Counted from the stretch's first letter, positions 1 to 8,602 are shown. The stretch: DNA of 43,922 bases from Planctomycetota bacterium (GCA_013152205.1 JAADGV010000048.1:1-43922); one strand, 5' to 3'. Notes: generated by a model not told the origin, from the letters alone. Translations and numbers: made by a program.

Positions 1-170
1 GGTCGAAAAACGATTTGAACGGCATGTTGGATCCTAAGATTGAGCGGAAAACAGAAGGTAATGGCGAGGCATTGTGAGTGCCAACGATATCCTACCAACA
101 TCCCAATAAGACGACACGTGCAGCTAATCCTTAAAAAGATAAATAACTCAATTACCGGAGGTTGCCTAAA

Positions 171-212
171 GAGTTTTCGCGTCCATTCGCGCAATTCGCG
201 GGCTCTTTTTTT
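171..212. repeat. REP-like motif, single arm
   Basis: The core 'cgcgtccattcgcg' followed by 'aattcgcgggc' recurs almost unchanged at 15230-15256, where it forms the right arm of an inverted repeat. Here only one arm is visible. It is followed by a run of seven T, so it could also act as a weak transcription end. Confidence 0.6.
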
Positions 213-946
213 CGTGCCCCGAGCGTTTCGGTTCGAAGTACCTGGACGCAACGTGCTCGCTATCAAGCAGTCAAGTGCTAGCATTTTTTCGACTCGCTTC
301 TACCACATTTTGGTGTCTGGCGCAGACCATACACAAGCGAAATCCAGCGTTCACATCAAAGCACTAAACAGACGAACAGTGCTCAAGAAATAACAGTGAT
401 AGCGACCGAAAGAAATTTTTTCACCTGCTGGTGAATCCGGCCTTGACCAAGTTTGAACCCTCACGTATTCTCCCCACCCACGAACGAACAACACGCTGCC
501 GAACATCGCAAAGGCAAGGAAGCCAAGCACGCTCAGTAAAAAAATCTGACGGCACCTTCTTTACTATTGCAGCCCAACGGCAGACCTGATACTTAACCGC
601 TGCAAGGAAACAACACCGAGACCGGAACCATGTGGTTGGGTCGACTTAGTCAAACGAATGAGTCGATCCCGCAGCGGTTGGAGTAGGCACGGAAGCCACC
701 CATCCGCTACGACACACTCCCCCGGTCGCATAGCCCGACACATCTGTGCGACCGACGGCACGCAAGCGTCACTGCTTTCGTCCAATCGCTCCCGGAAAAG
801 TAACAACGTCCTTTGCCCCCCTGGGACGTGTGCTTTTCTGGGAGCATTTTTTATGCGCCAATCGCAGCCATTAGCGTTCGGCCTTTCTCGCATTAGAGCA
901 ACGTACCAATTTACGCTCTCGAGGATTTCTTGAGCCCAAAGTGGAT

Positions 947-1012
947 TCGTTAGCGGTGTCGGCCACGACATCATCCTGCAGAACGCTTTTGCGAACAGAA
1001 AAAGGCAAGACG
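947..1012 (+). repeat. 65-nt dispersed element, copy A
   Basis: This stretch matches 11406-11470 over about 65 nt with one indel and a handful of substitutions, from 'tcgttagcggtg' through 'ttgcgaacagaaaaag' to 'aagacg'. It lies upstream of padR. Shorter matches to its left end ('gttagcg..ggcggccacg') occur at 13607, 20695 and 29496, also in gaps. Confidence 0.7.
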
Positions 1013-1045
1013 TGCTAGCCGGAGGCATACTTGCCTCCGGGGCCC

Positions 1046-1071
1046 CTTGGACCGCGTGGCGGTCCGGCTGG
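1046..1071 (+). repeat. 26-nt hairpin repeat, copy 1
   Basis: GGACCGC and GCGGTCC pair around a GTG loop (1049-1065). The whole 26-nt unit is an exact reverse complement of 23942-23967, and differs from the reverse complement of 9851-9876 at only one base pair. A second small hairpin (CCGGAGGC/GCCTCCGG) sits directly upstream at about 1019-1040. Confidence 0.75.
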
Positions 1072-1147
1072 GGATCGATTCGCGAGTCTAGAAAATCGCA
1101 ACAGATAGTTTTCAAGTTGTTCGGGAAAATTACCGATTGCTATTGGT

Positions 1148-1168
1148 ATACCTCAAACCAAAAGGTAT
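1148..1168. promoter_or_regulatory. Candidate PadR operator
   Basis: ATACCT (1148-1153) and AGGTAT (1163-1168) form a perfect dyad with a 9-nt spacer, 11 nt before the padR start codon. GGTATACC at 1145-1152 is itself palindromic. PadR proteins commonly repress their own operon from such dyads, so this is a plausible autoregulatory site. It was identified by symmetry only. Confidence 0.35.
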
Positions 1169-1179
1169 TGTCTCGCATC

Positions 1180-1539
1180 ATGACCAAACGACGAACCAAT
1201 CCCGACTTCCTAAACGGTGTACCAGAACTCGTGGTGCTCGAACTTTTGAGCCAAAGGCCGATGTACGGCTACGAACTGGTGCAAGCAATCCAAGCCGAAA
1301 GCAACGGCACATTGCAATTTGGCGAAGGTTGCATCTATCCGCTGCTACACAAGCTAGAAGAACGGGGCGACCTCGCCTCGCGACGGCTGGACGTCGGTGG
1401 TCGCCAGCGCGTTGTTTACCGTGTCACCACGTCGGGCCACAAGCAGAAGGCCCAATCCCAGGCACACTGGTCGCAGATCGTCGACTCCGTGGGCCGCATC
1501 TTGCACGGAGGCAAGTATGAACACGCAAGAACTGCATGA
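1180..1539 (+). CDS. PadR-family transcriptional regulator
   Basis: The product is a 119-residue winged-helix repressor of the PadR family, cytoplasmic and probably dimeric. The family signature is clear: 'VLELLSQRPMYGYEL' near residues 20-34, then 'GCIYPLLHKLEERGDL' near 50-65 and 'GGRQRVVYRVT' for the wing. I chose the ATG at 1180 because the protein then begins just before the winged helix; the frame stays open upstream but adds only unrelated residues. The gene overlaps the next CDS by 23 nt, the usual arrangement for a PadR regulator paired with the membrane protein it controls. The inducing ligand cannot be read from the sequence. A dyad directly upstream may be its operator. Confidence 0.9.
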   Translation: MTKRRTNPDFLNGVPELVVLELLSQRPMYGYELVQAIQAESNGTLQFGEGCIYPLLHKLEERGDLASRRLDVGGRQRVVYRVTTSGHKQKAQSQAHWSQIVDSVGRILHGGKYEHARTA

Positions 1540-2275
1540 CAGCATGGCGACAGGGCTAGCACAACGGGGCCTACCCTCTGAATATGCCGAACGAGCAGCG
1601 GCAGAGTTAGCCGACCATCACCGCGATTTGGTCGAGGAACTCACCACCGCAGGCATGGACAAGCCGACAGCTCTCACCAAAGCAAGTAGCCGCCTGGGCG
1701 ACCAAAAAACATTGGTCAAAAAGGCCGTCCACGAATACCAACGCCGCCACTGGTGCGGTCGTTGGCCATTGCTGACTTTTATCCTCGGAGCGCCGCTCAC
1801 CGTAGTTGGAACTTGGGCAGCCATAGGTATTTCCCTGTATGCGATCTCTTTCGTGGCACCGTGGTTATTCACCCCGCTATATGCTGACGCTTACGTTGCA
1901 ATGTCGAAAGTTGGGCAATTTTGGGTGGTGTGGTTTGCGATGCTGGTCACAGTGCCGTCGCTATGCGCTGTACTATTTGCAAGGCTTGCCTATCGTTCCG
2001 GATTGGGCTGGCCTTGGGCTCTTGCCAGTTGTTTCGTTGTAGCGGTTCTGGCTGGGTTGCCTCGTACGTGGATCGACTGCGAACAAGTAATGGGGGTTAT
2101 CAGTTTGAATTTTAGCCTTTCCCCAACGCACATCTTTCGTTGGTACTGCGGGCATGGCATCGGCGGAGGGCCAGCACAGGCGCAGCTACTCCAGTGGTTG
2201 ATGCCGTTCGCTGTTGGCCTTTTCGTAATTTGGCAAGCGCGTAACCATGCTGCCTTGAAGCTCGCGAAGCTGTGA
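1517..2275 (+). CDS. PadR-linked multi-pass membrane protein
   Basis: The product is a 252-residue membrane protein of unknown function. Residues 1-75 are soluble and helical ('ERAAAELADHHRDLVEEL', then 'ASSRLGDQKTLVKKAV'), resembling the 'permease prefix' or DUF1700-like domains that often accompany PadR regulators. About four hydrophobic segments follow: roughly 85-115, 130-155, 160-185 and the C-terminal 230-245. The ATG at 1517 lies inside padR, so translation is probably coupled. The frame is open further upstream, but that part lies wholly inside padR and looks like shadow sequence. By analogy it could sense or change membrane or envelope state; the sequence does not settle this. Confidence 0.8.
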   Translation: MNTQELHDSMATGLAQRGLPSEYAERAAAELADHHRDLVEELTTAGMDKPTALTKASSRLGDQKTLVKKAVHEYQRRHWCGRWPLLTFILGAPLTVVGTWAAIGISLYAISFVAPWLFTPLYADAYVAMSKVGQFWVVWFAMLVTVPSLCAVLFARLAYRSGLGWPWALASCFVVAVLAGLPRTWIDCEQVMGVISLNFSLSPTHIFRWYCGHGIGGGPAQAQLLQWLMPFAVGLFVIWQARNHAALKLAKL

Positions 2276-2385
2276 TTGCTAGCATTGCGACTTCCTTGGC
2301 CGAAGCCACGTTGTGTCGGTAGGGCGGGGTGATTACAATTCGCCCCTCTCTTCCACACCTCGTTCGCGCCAAGGAGAACGGTTCG

Positions 2386-3468
2386 ATGAGTGCTCAGCCA
2401 GCTCGCAGTTTGCAATTCGATGATTCAACTTCTACCAAAGACGAGGTCTTGTGCCTTGGCCGAGAGGTGATTGGCGTCGAATCGCGCGCAATTGCTGGCC
2501 TGGTGGGCAAGCTCGACAACAACTTTTATCGAGCGGTCTGCTTGTTGCGACAGTTGCGTGGCAATCTGATTGTGACCGGCATGGGTAAGGCCGGGCTGAT
2601 TGGCCAAAAACTGGCCGCCACCTTTTCGTCGACCGGCACGCGAGCGAATTTTTTGCATCCCGCCGAGGCGCGGCACGGCGACTTGGGCCGCGTGCATCAG
2701 GGAGATGTGGTGTTGGTACTCTCGCAAAGTGGCGAGACGGGCGAAGTGGTCGACCTACTGCCTTCGCTCAGCCGGCTGGGCGTGCCGCTGATTGCGATTA
2801 GTTCGAGCATTCACAGCACACTTGGCAAAAAGGCGGACATCACTATCGAGCTGGGCGACTTGGCCGAGGCCTGTGCGTTGGGGCTTGCGCCGAGCACAAG
2901 TACCACCGCGATGCTGGCCGTCGGCGATGCCTTGGCGTTGGTGGTGAGCCGATTGCAAAACTTTCGGGCTGAAGACTTTGCGCTAAATCACCCAGGCGGC
3001 TCGCTCGGGCGGAAGCTGAGCCATGTCGAAGACCACATGCGCCCGCTCGACGAATGTCGCATGGCCCACGACAAAGAAACGATCCGGCAAGTGCTGGTTG
3101 CTTGCACCAAGCCGGGACGTCGGCCCGGGGCGATCTTGCTTACCGACAGCAAGGGCCAACTGACGGGCCTATTTACCGATAGCGATTTAGCACGATTGAT
3201 CGAAGCACGCAACGACGCGGCTCTCGACCGGCCAATATGCGAAGTGATGAAAACGTCGCCTACGACGATCAACGCAGGCGCAAAGATGAGCGCAGCCGTG
3301 GCGATCTTAGAAGAAATGAAAATCAGCGAGCTGCCGGTGGTCGATGCCAACGGGGCACCGCTGGGCATCATCGACGTGACCGATGTGCTGGCGATGATGC
3401 CCGAATCGGAAGGGGATGCGCCATCAGATAGCCGGGTACATAAAATGCGAATCTACCCGTCGTACTAA
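2386..3468 (+). CDS. kdsD: Arabinose-5-phosphate isomerase (KdsD/KpsF/GutQ family)
   Basis: It interconverts ribulose-5-phosphate and arabinose-5-phosphate, the first committed step toward Kdo of lipopolysaccharide. The 360 residues split into an N-terminal SIS sugar-isomerase domain (about 30-210) and two CBS domains (about 217-350). Visible family marks are 'GMGKAG' near 65-70, 'SQSGET' near 113-118 and 'NHPGGSLGRK' near 201-210, the last holding the conserved His. The ATG at 2386 is preceded by AAGGAG at 2371-2376. The protein is slightly longer than the E. coli enzyme (about 328 residues), with a short N-terminal extension and a basic tail. kdsC follows after about 200 nt that contain a MITE-like element, so the two may still be co-transcribed. 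Confidence 0.93.
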   Translation: MSAQPARSLQFDDSTSTKDEVLCLGREVIGVESRAIAGLVGKLDNNFYRAVCLLRQLRGNLIVTGMGKAGLIGQKLAATFSSTGTRANFLHPAEARHGDLGRVHQGDVVLVLSQSGETGEVVDLLPSLSRLGVPLIAISSSIHSTLGKKADITIELGDLAEACALGLAPSTSTTAMLAVGDALALVVSRLQNFRAEDFALNHPGGSLGRKLSHVEDHMRPLDECRMAHDKETIRQVLVACTKPGRRPGAILLTDSKGQLTGLFTDSDLARLIEARNDAALDRPICEVMKTSPTTINAGAKMSAAVAILEEMKISELPVVDANGAPLGIIDVTDVLAMMPESEGDAPSDSRVHKMRIYPSY

Positions 3469-3474
3469 AAGATT

Positions 3475-3601
3475 AAATTCACCACGGAGTCACAGAGGAC
3501 ACTGAGAAAACAGCCACTCTGTCCAATTTCAAGTAGGGTATGATTCGGCGTTCTTTCAATTCAAAATACTCCGTGTCCTCCGTGACACCGTGGTGAAATT
3601 T
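3475..3601. repeat. MITE-like inverted-repeat element, copy 1
   Basis: The ends are inverted repeats: 'ttcaccacggagtcac' on the left and 'gtgacaccgtggtgaaatt' on the right, with complementarity reaching about 35 nt inward. The 120 nt from 3481 to 3600 align without gaps to 17063-17182 with 109 identities. It has no coding capacity and sits between kdsD and kdsC, so a transcript of both would carry a large hairpin. Confidence 0.85.
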
Positions 3602-3666
3602 CACAGGAAGTACCGAAGTTGTTGATGACCCGTTCCTAAGCGAGCATTGCCCGTCAATTGCCGAAT

Positions 3667-4188
3667 ATGAATTTTGCTGAACAATGTGCGAAGATTCGTT
3701 TGATCCTTAGCGATGTCGACGGAGTCATGACCGATGGTCGAGTAATTTTCGACAACCAAGGGATAGAATCCAAACAATTTCACATCCGCGACGGGCAAGG
3801 CATCCGTGTGTGGCAACAAACGGGCGGGCAGTTTGGCATCGTCACAGGCCGAAGCTCACAGATCGTCAAACTACGCGCTGCCGAACTCGACATCGAAATC
3901 GTGCGGCAAAGGGTCGATGACAAGTTGGGTGTGGTGAAGTCGATTTGCAACGAACTAGAGCTTGAACTGGCGCAAGTTTGTTACGTCGGCGACGATCTGC
4001 CCGACTTGGCACCAATACGAAGTGTCGGCCTAGGGGTAGCCGTCGCTGACGCAGCCGAGGAAGTCCGCCAAGCGTCTGACTACACGACCAGCATTGCCGG
4101 GGGCCACGGAGCACTACGAGAAGTGATCGAACTAATACTAAAAAACACCGACCGCTGGGAACCCGCCCTACGTCGATACCAAAGTTAG
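3667..4188 (+). CDS. kdsC: 3-deoxy-D-manno-octulosonate-8-phosphate phosphatase (KdsC-type HAD)
   Basis: It removes phosphate from Kdo-8-phosphate to give free Kdo, the inner-core sugar of lipopolysaccharide. The 173-residue length and the motif order fit the C0-type HAD phosphatases that act as tetramers. Motif I is 'DVDGVMTDG' at 16-24 with nucleophile D16 and acid D18, motif II is 'VTGRSS' near residue 62, a conserved Lys lies in 'RVDDKLG', and motif IV is 'VGDDLPDLA'. I chose the ATG at 3667; a TTG three codons upstream would add only a few residues. It lies between kdsD and the LptC-position gene, reproducing the E. coli kdsD-kdsC-lptC order. The alternative of a GDP-sugar or nucleotidyl-linked HAD phosphatase is less likely in this context. 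Confidence 0.9.
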   Translation: MNFAEQCAKIRLILSDVDGVMTDGRVIFDNQGIESKQFHIRDGQGIRVWQQTGGQFGIVTGRSSQIVKLRAAELDIEIVRQRVDDKLGVVKSICNELELELAQVCYVGDDLPDLAPIRSVGLGVAVADAAEEVRQASDYTTSIAGGHGALREVIELILKNTDRWEPALRRYQS

Positions 4189-4218
4189 CCCCGTCGCCCA
4201 CGACGATACGAAAAAAAT

Positions 4219-4250
4219 TCCGCAATCCCCACTCCGAATTCCGCACTCCT
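4219..4250 (+). repeat. Short dispersed 'ttccgcactcc' repeat
   Basis: Alternating 'ttccgcaatcc', 'actccgaattccgcactcc' units lie directly in front of the next gene. Related strings occur at 19081-19112 and 26293-26313, all in gaps. The unit is short and simple, so shared origin is likely but not certain. Confidence 0.45.
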
Positions 4251-4253
4251 TCC

Positions 4254-7200
4254 ATGCTAACCCGCCTCACCCATGCCGCGATTGCCTTTGCCATCACGGC
4301 GGTGACATACCAACTGTATGTGTTGGCGGTTGTGCCGTTTGTCGAGCCTTCGCTGGTCGCCGATACGCCCAACGTGGTGGCTACTGAACAACAGCGGATT
4401 GAGGCGCGACAAGTGTTGCACCGCAATCGCGGGTTGTTTGCAGCATACTTCCCGCCCGACCATTGGACGTTAACCAGCCCGCCCAAGACGTTTGAGAGCG
4501 GCAAGGCGATCATCGTGTTAGACGATTATCAGCCCAAAGATAACGGCCAGCTACGGGTCAACCGATGTGTGATCCTGTTCTTCCCCACCGAGCGAATCCA
4601 GGGCGAGCCTGCCCCACGCGATGCGATCGTACTCGAAGCGCCGCACGGGGCCGTATTGCAAATGGACGAAGAGTTTCGCCCCGGGTTGGGCGGTATCGGC
4701 AAGTTTCAATGGGGAAAGCTACTCGGCGAAATCACGGTACGCAGCGACATGCGCGAGCCGGGCCCCCAAGACGATTTAACGCTGAAGACTCGCGATCTGT
4801 ACATGGATTCAGACATGATTCGTACCGACGCACTGGTCGAGATGCAGCTAGGCGCGCACCGAGGACGTGGGCGCCGGCTAGAAATACGACTGGTAGCTGT
4901 GGAACGCGCGAAATCGGGGACAGCAGGGCCGAGCATTGGCGGGGTCGATACGCTCAAGATTATGCACGAAGTCGAGGCCCAACTTGCTCCCAGCGAAGGG
5001 CAGTTGCTCGAAGGGATGGGCAATGTCAGCTCGCCGAATACCCCGGTAACCGTGACGAGCCAGGGGCCGTTTACTTTCGACTTTACCCATCAAGTGGCCT
5101 CGTTCGACAAAGACGTAAAACTCCTTCAGGTGCACGACACCGGAGAGCGAGATCAGCTAGTAGGCGACCGGCTGAACCTTTACTTCGCAGGCGAACAAGA
5201 CACGGTGGGGCCGACCGTCGATCGAACGGTGAACATCAATGCGGTGGGCGCCAGATCGCAAGGGCCGGGCAAGTTGCACCCTGCGTTGATCGAAATGATC
5301 GGGACAGAGCAGATGCCGGTCAGACTCGATGCCGAATCGCATCAGGCAATGGCCCGGTGCCTCTTGATGCGAATCGAGGTGGGGGCTAGGCGAATCACCT
5401 TCACAAGCAGCAGCAACAGCGAAGTAAAGCTTGTCTACCAAGGCAACGAAGCGCGTGCCCCCATGTTGCAATATCAGGCCCCGCCAGCCGATTCAGCCCA
5501 GCGAGTAGGCACGCTACTGGCGGCAGGCAGCGGTTGGATTCGTGGCAAATCCGAAAGCAATAGCCAGGAACCTTTTAATGTACGCTGGACCGAAAAGATG
5601 CAGCTTCAACGCATTGACGGCCAGCCGGTCCTGTCACTCCATGGGCGACCGCGTCTCGAAATGGCGGGGCTGGGTCAGCTCTGGGCGAACTATTTGCGAG
5701 TGTATTTGCGCGAACGGGCCGCCGACGGCAGCGAAGACGACTTGCTGCCCGCCGATGTCGTGCCCCAACGCATCGAGGCCAGCGGATTGGTCGAGATCAA
5801 CTCGGCTGAATTGCAGGGCAAAGTGAACAAGATGGAGGTGCGTATCGATTATGCCCCCAGTGGTTTGGTGTTAGGACAGCCTGACGGAAACAATCCGCGA
5901 ACGAAGAGGCCGATGCTCGGTCGGCGCGCGAACAATCGTTCGCGAATGTATGACATCAAGGGCGATCAACTTGAGGTGCTACTCACGGTACGCGAGCGGC
6001 GTCCCGAAGTGACGGCCATCGATGTAGACGGGAATGTTGTATTACGCGAGACAACTCCCGTGAACGACGGCAGCGAACCGATGGTTGTACAGGGCGATCA
6101 TGTACGGGTAGAGAATGCCGACACGCTCTCGGCCGAGATTTCGCTCGTCGGCCAGCCATACGCCACCATTACCGCAGCCGACATGTCGATTCAGGCTCAG
6201 CAGCTAAATGTAAATCGAGCCGCCAGCCGTGCTTCGATCAACACGCCTGGCGAACTACGATTGCCGATGAAGCAAGATTTGGCCGGCAAGCCGCTGCCCG
6301 GCCCACAGTTTTTGGTGGTTCGCTGGCAAGGTGGCATGGTGCTCGAGCGAGATGTGATCACCTTTCATGGCCGCGTGGTGGGCAGTACCAACGAAGGTTC
6401 GTTCCAAACCGAACAGCTAATTCTCCGACTGACGGCACCCGTACAGTTTGATGGCGCAACGCAGCAACAACGGGTGGAGTTAGCACAGCTCGAATGTCGC
6501 GGGGGCGTGAATGCCGAATTCACCCAACGCGATCAACAAGGGCTTACTTCTGTACAGAAAATGCAGTTGCAGTCGTTTGTTGTCGATCAACGGACGGGAG
6601 AGTTAAGCGGCGTCGGCCCTGGCTGGCTAGAGTCGGTTCACCTGTCCGACAGCGCAAACAACTTTGCCGCCATTGGGCCGAGCAAGCCGGTTGTGCCACG
6701 ACGCGCGGTGCAGCGACTACGATTTCTACATGTCGAATTCCAACGCGGAGTACGAGGCAATCTAAATCGCCAAAAAATCGAGTTCTTTGGCGATACCAAG
6801 ACAATCTACGGCCCCGTAGATGCCTGGGAGCAGCGCCTAGCGATCTCGGTGCAGAACGATCCCGGGCCAGAGACGATCGTCATTTCTGGCGAAAAACTAG
6901 TCGTTGCCAAAAGTCCCAATGCGCGACCCGATCCCACGTCGAAGTTTGGCCCCGTGGAACTGTCGGTTGAGGGAAATGTAATCATCGACGGTAGCTTGGG
7001 CACGCAGGGTTTGTTCAATGCCCGCGCGCACCGGGCTCGTTTCGATCAACAGAAAACAATGTTTGTACTAGAAGGCGATGGCCGTCGACCGGCGACATTA
7101 ACCCGCCAAGAATACGTGGGCGCACTTCCCCAAGAGGTATCCCTCCAAAGGCTATATTACGATCAGTCGACAGGAAGAGTCTGGGGAGAAGGCCTCACCG

Positions 7201-7268
7201 GCGGAAGTTTCAACCAAACCGATCTCGGCCGACAACCGCCAAGACCAGGACGTCCCGGAAGCCGCTAA
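4254..7268 (+). CDS. Giant LptC/LptA-like (OstA-fold) envelope protein
   Basis: The product is a 1004-residue protein with one N-terminal hydrophobic segment (about 5-30) and no cleavable-looking signal, so it probably stays anchored in the inner membrane with the rest in the periplasm. The body is beta-rich and contains several stretches like the OstA/LptA fold: around 265-310 ('FDFTHQVASFDKDVKLL' then 'LVGDRLNLYF'), around 590-660 ('VQGDHVRVENADTLSAE') and around 695-730 ('ERDVITFHGRVVGST'). It directly follows kdsD-kdsC, where E. coli has lptC-lptA, whose products are about 190 and 185 residues. I infer a role in moving lipopolysaccharide across the periplasm. No lptB ATPase follows; the next gene is on the other strand. 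Family assignment rests on context and faint pattern, so another envelope role is possible. Confidence 0.6.
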   Translation: MLTRLTHAAIAFAITAVTYQLYVLAVVPFVEPSLVADTPNVVATEQQRIEARQVLHRNRGLFAAYFPPDHWTLTSPPKTFESGKAIIVLDDYQPKDNGQLRVNRCVILFFPTERIQGEPAPRDAIVLEAPHGAVLQMDEEFRPGLGGIGKFQWGKLLGEITVRSDMREPGPQDDLTLKTRDLYMDSDMIRTDALVEMQLGAHRGRGRRLEIRLVAVERAKSGTAGPSIGGVDTLKIMHEVEAQLAPSEGQLLEGMGNVSSPNTPVTVTSQGPFTFDFTHQVASFDKDVKLLQVHDTGERDQLVGDRLNLYFAGEQDTVGPTVDRTVNINAVGARSQGPGKLHPALIEMIGTEQMPVRLDAESHQAMARCLLMRIEVGARRITFTSSSNSEVKLVYQGNEARAPMLQYQAPPADSAQRVGTLLAAGSGWIRGKSESNSQEPFNVRWTEKMQLQRIDGQPVLSLHGRPRLEMAGLGQLWANYLRVYLRERAADGSEDDLLPADVVPQRIEASGLVEINSAELQGKVNKMEVRIDYAPSGLVLGQPDGNNPRTKRPMLGRRANNRSRMYDIKGDQLEVLLTVRERRPEVTAIDVDGNVVLRETTPVNDGSEPMVVQGDHVRVENADTLSAEISLVGQPYATITAADMSIQAQQLNVNRAASRASINTPGELRLPMKQDLAGKPLPGPQFLVVRWQGGMVLERDVITFHGRVVGSTNEGSFQTEQLILRLTAPVQFDGATQQQRVELAQLECRGGVNAEFTQRDQQGLTSVQKMQLQSFVVDQRTGELSGVGPGWLESVHLSDSANNFAAIGPSKPVVPRRAVQRLRFLHVEFQRGVRGNLNRQKIEFFGDTKTIYGPVDAWEQRLAISVQNDPGPETIVISGEKLVVAKSPNARPDPTSKFGPVELSVEGNVIIDGSLGTQGLFNARAHRARFDQQKTMFVLEGDGRRPATLTRQEYVGALPQEVSLQRLYYDQSTGRVWGEGLTGGSFNQTDLGRQPPRPGRPGSR

Positions 7269-7314
7269 GGAACCTACGAGAAATTAGTGTCGCCCAAGGA
7301 GTTGGGGCAAAGCA

Positions 7315-7675
7315 TTTGTCATTCAGCAGTTCCAAGTCTGGTCCAAGCAGACGACTCGCCATAAGGCGAATACCCCGAAGGGGTTGCACATCGTAGCCCA
7401 GGGTAAGCGGCGAAGCCGCGCCACCCTGGGTAATCGTTCGTAGAAATAAGAGAACCCTGAAAGGGTTCCACAAGTTGAAACGTCACGTTTTCCAGGCGAT
7501 TCTTTTGATCGTACGATGATTGTACAACCCTTTCAGGGTTGGGGTTTCGGAGACCTGCAACCCAGGGTGCGCCGCTGCGCGGCGACCCTGGGCTACGATG
7601 TGAAACGCCTTTGGCGTAAAAGGCTTGCGTCCGATACTATCAGGCACACCCAACTTGGAACTGCTGAATGACAAA
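7315..7675. repeat. Nested palindromic element of about 360 bp
   Basis: The left arm (7315-7462) and right arm (7527-7675) are imperfect reverse complements. They share, in order, 'tttgtcattcagcagttcca', 'cacatcgtagcccagggt' and 'aaccctgaaagggtt'. Within each arm 'cccagggt' and 'accctggg' also pair locally around a GC-rich core. This fills most of the gap between two convergent genes, the LptC-position gene and the esterase. It encodes nothing I can recognise. Confidence 0.8.
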
Positions 7676-7786
7676 TCCCTTCCTTGCTCTGCAGATCAGA
7701 CAATTATTTCTCGAACGGTCCTAACTGGTGCGCCATCTCACCTCACTCAGCAGCACCAAAGCCAAGGGGTTGTAACTCCCCGGCTT

Positions 7787-8539
7787 TCAAACCACCCGCA
7801 ATCGTTCTTGCTCAAGCCGTTCGGCAACAAAGCCAACAGCCGCTTCGGCCATGTGCCCAAAATACGCCCAACTGTGCCCCCCGGCTGAGGTTTCCAGGTC
7901 ACACTCATGCGGAACCCCGAGCGAGTAGAGTTTCATACGCAGCCGATCGGCTGAGTTGTGCCATCGGTAATCCACAGGATCGCAGCAAAACCATTGATGG
8001 CGGGGCCAATTCAGTGGATGGATGTGCAAGGTGGCCGTGTCTTGGCGGGCGTCTTCTGCATCGCGATACATCTGCGACAACACCGGGTCGCCTTCTTCGA
8101 TGCGAATCTGAAAATCGATCGACGGAAAGATGGCCGCCAAGACCGGAAAGAGATTGGGGTGCTTGTAGGCCAATCGCAACACGCCTTGGCCGCCCATGCT
8201 GGCACCCATCAACGCCAGTTGCGGCGGCTTGCAATCCCAATGCGATTCGACAAACGGCAGTACATGCTCAAGTAAATACCGCTCGGCTGAAATATCGGGG
8301 TCGAATCGAGTACAGATACGGTCAGCCCACCAGCTATGCTCGGCTTTGGGCGAGATGACCCGCAGACCGTGACGCTCGAACTGCTCGACAATCGGCTCGT
8401 GGTAACCCAGTCGCCCCGCTTGCAACCCGTGCAGGTAAAGCACAGTGAACCCATGTTCCGAGGGACGATCAGGCTCAAACAGGTCGCACCGATGACCGGC
8501 AACGATTTCAGAGGTCCAGTTACCAAATTGTGCAGTCAT
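7787..8539 (-). CDS. Alpha/beta-hydrolase, esterase D-like
   Basis: The product is a 250-residue cytoplasmic serine hydrolase, probably a carboxylester hydrolase. The nucleophile elbow is 'GASMGG' with S114. The likely acid is D187 or D190 in 'CCDPVDYRW', and the base is H222 in 'AGGHSW'. 'YLHGL' near 35-39 would form the oxyanion side. There is no signal peptide. The length fits the esterase-D or YbbA-like branch, but substrate cannot be told. The gene is convergent with the LptC-position gene and divergent from the glycosyltransferase; nothing links it functionally to either. Confidence 0.82.
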   Translation of the reverse strand: MTAQFGNWTSEIVAGHRCDLFEPDRPSEHGFTVLYLHGLQAGRLGYHEPIVEQFERHGLRVISPKAEHSWWADRICTRFDPDISAERYLLEHVLPFVESHWDCKPPQLALMGASMGGQGVLRLAYKHPNLFPVLAAIFPSIDFQIRIEEGDPVLSQMYRDAEDARQDTATLHIHPLNWPRHQWFCCDPVDYRWHNSADRLRMKLYSLGVPHECDLETSAGGHSWAYFGHMAEAAVGFVAERLEQERLRVV

Positions 8540-8580
8540 CGTTGATTTCGAGGGTAAGGCGTATAGTAGGCGATCTGTGA

Positions 8581-8602
8581 CTGTGGGAGACGCCTCCCAC
8601 AG
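8581..8602. repeat. Perfect 9-bp hairpin in a divergent gap
   Basis: CTGTGGGAG and CTCCCACAG pair around a 4-nt loop. It lies between the divergent esterase and glycosyltransferase genes. Either a dispersed repeat or a regulatory dyad is possible; there is no T-run to support a terminator. Confidence 0.5.

Larger units (their letters stand above)
1..1179. other. Long stretch without a convincing gene
   Basis: I see no gene here with a good start, ribosome binding site and recognisable product. Open frames exist on both strands (for example 564-1115 minus), but their compositions look random and they overlap one another. What can be supported is repeat DNA: a REP-like motif near 171-212, a copy of the 65-nt dispersed element at 947-1012, and two adjacent hairpins at about 1018-1071. 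A decayed gene remnant in 560-940 cannot be excluded. Confidence 0.55.

Noticed and set aside
40..393. Open frame of 117 residues at the left edge
   Set aside because: It runs through the REP-like motif, has no ribosome binding site and shows no protein-like pattern.
1046..1071. 26-nt repeats as a CRISPR array
   Set aside because: The copies are more than 8 kb apart and in both orientations, with no regular spacers and no cas genes.
564..1115. Open frame of 183 residues on the minus strand, with 'RPGECVVADGWLPCLL' faintly like IS4-type transposases
   Set aside because: The match is too short, the DDE residues are not recognisable, the frame covers dispersed repeats, and the composition looks non-coding. 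At best a very decayed remnant.
4565..5389. 274-residue Arg-rich frame inside the LptC-position gene
   Set aside because: Strongly Arg/Gly/Ser-biased shadow of the real gene in another frame.
8581..8602. Hairpin as an intrinsic terminator
   Set aside because: No T-run on either side; the gap is divergent, so a terminator is not expected.
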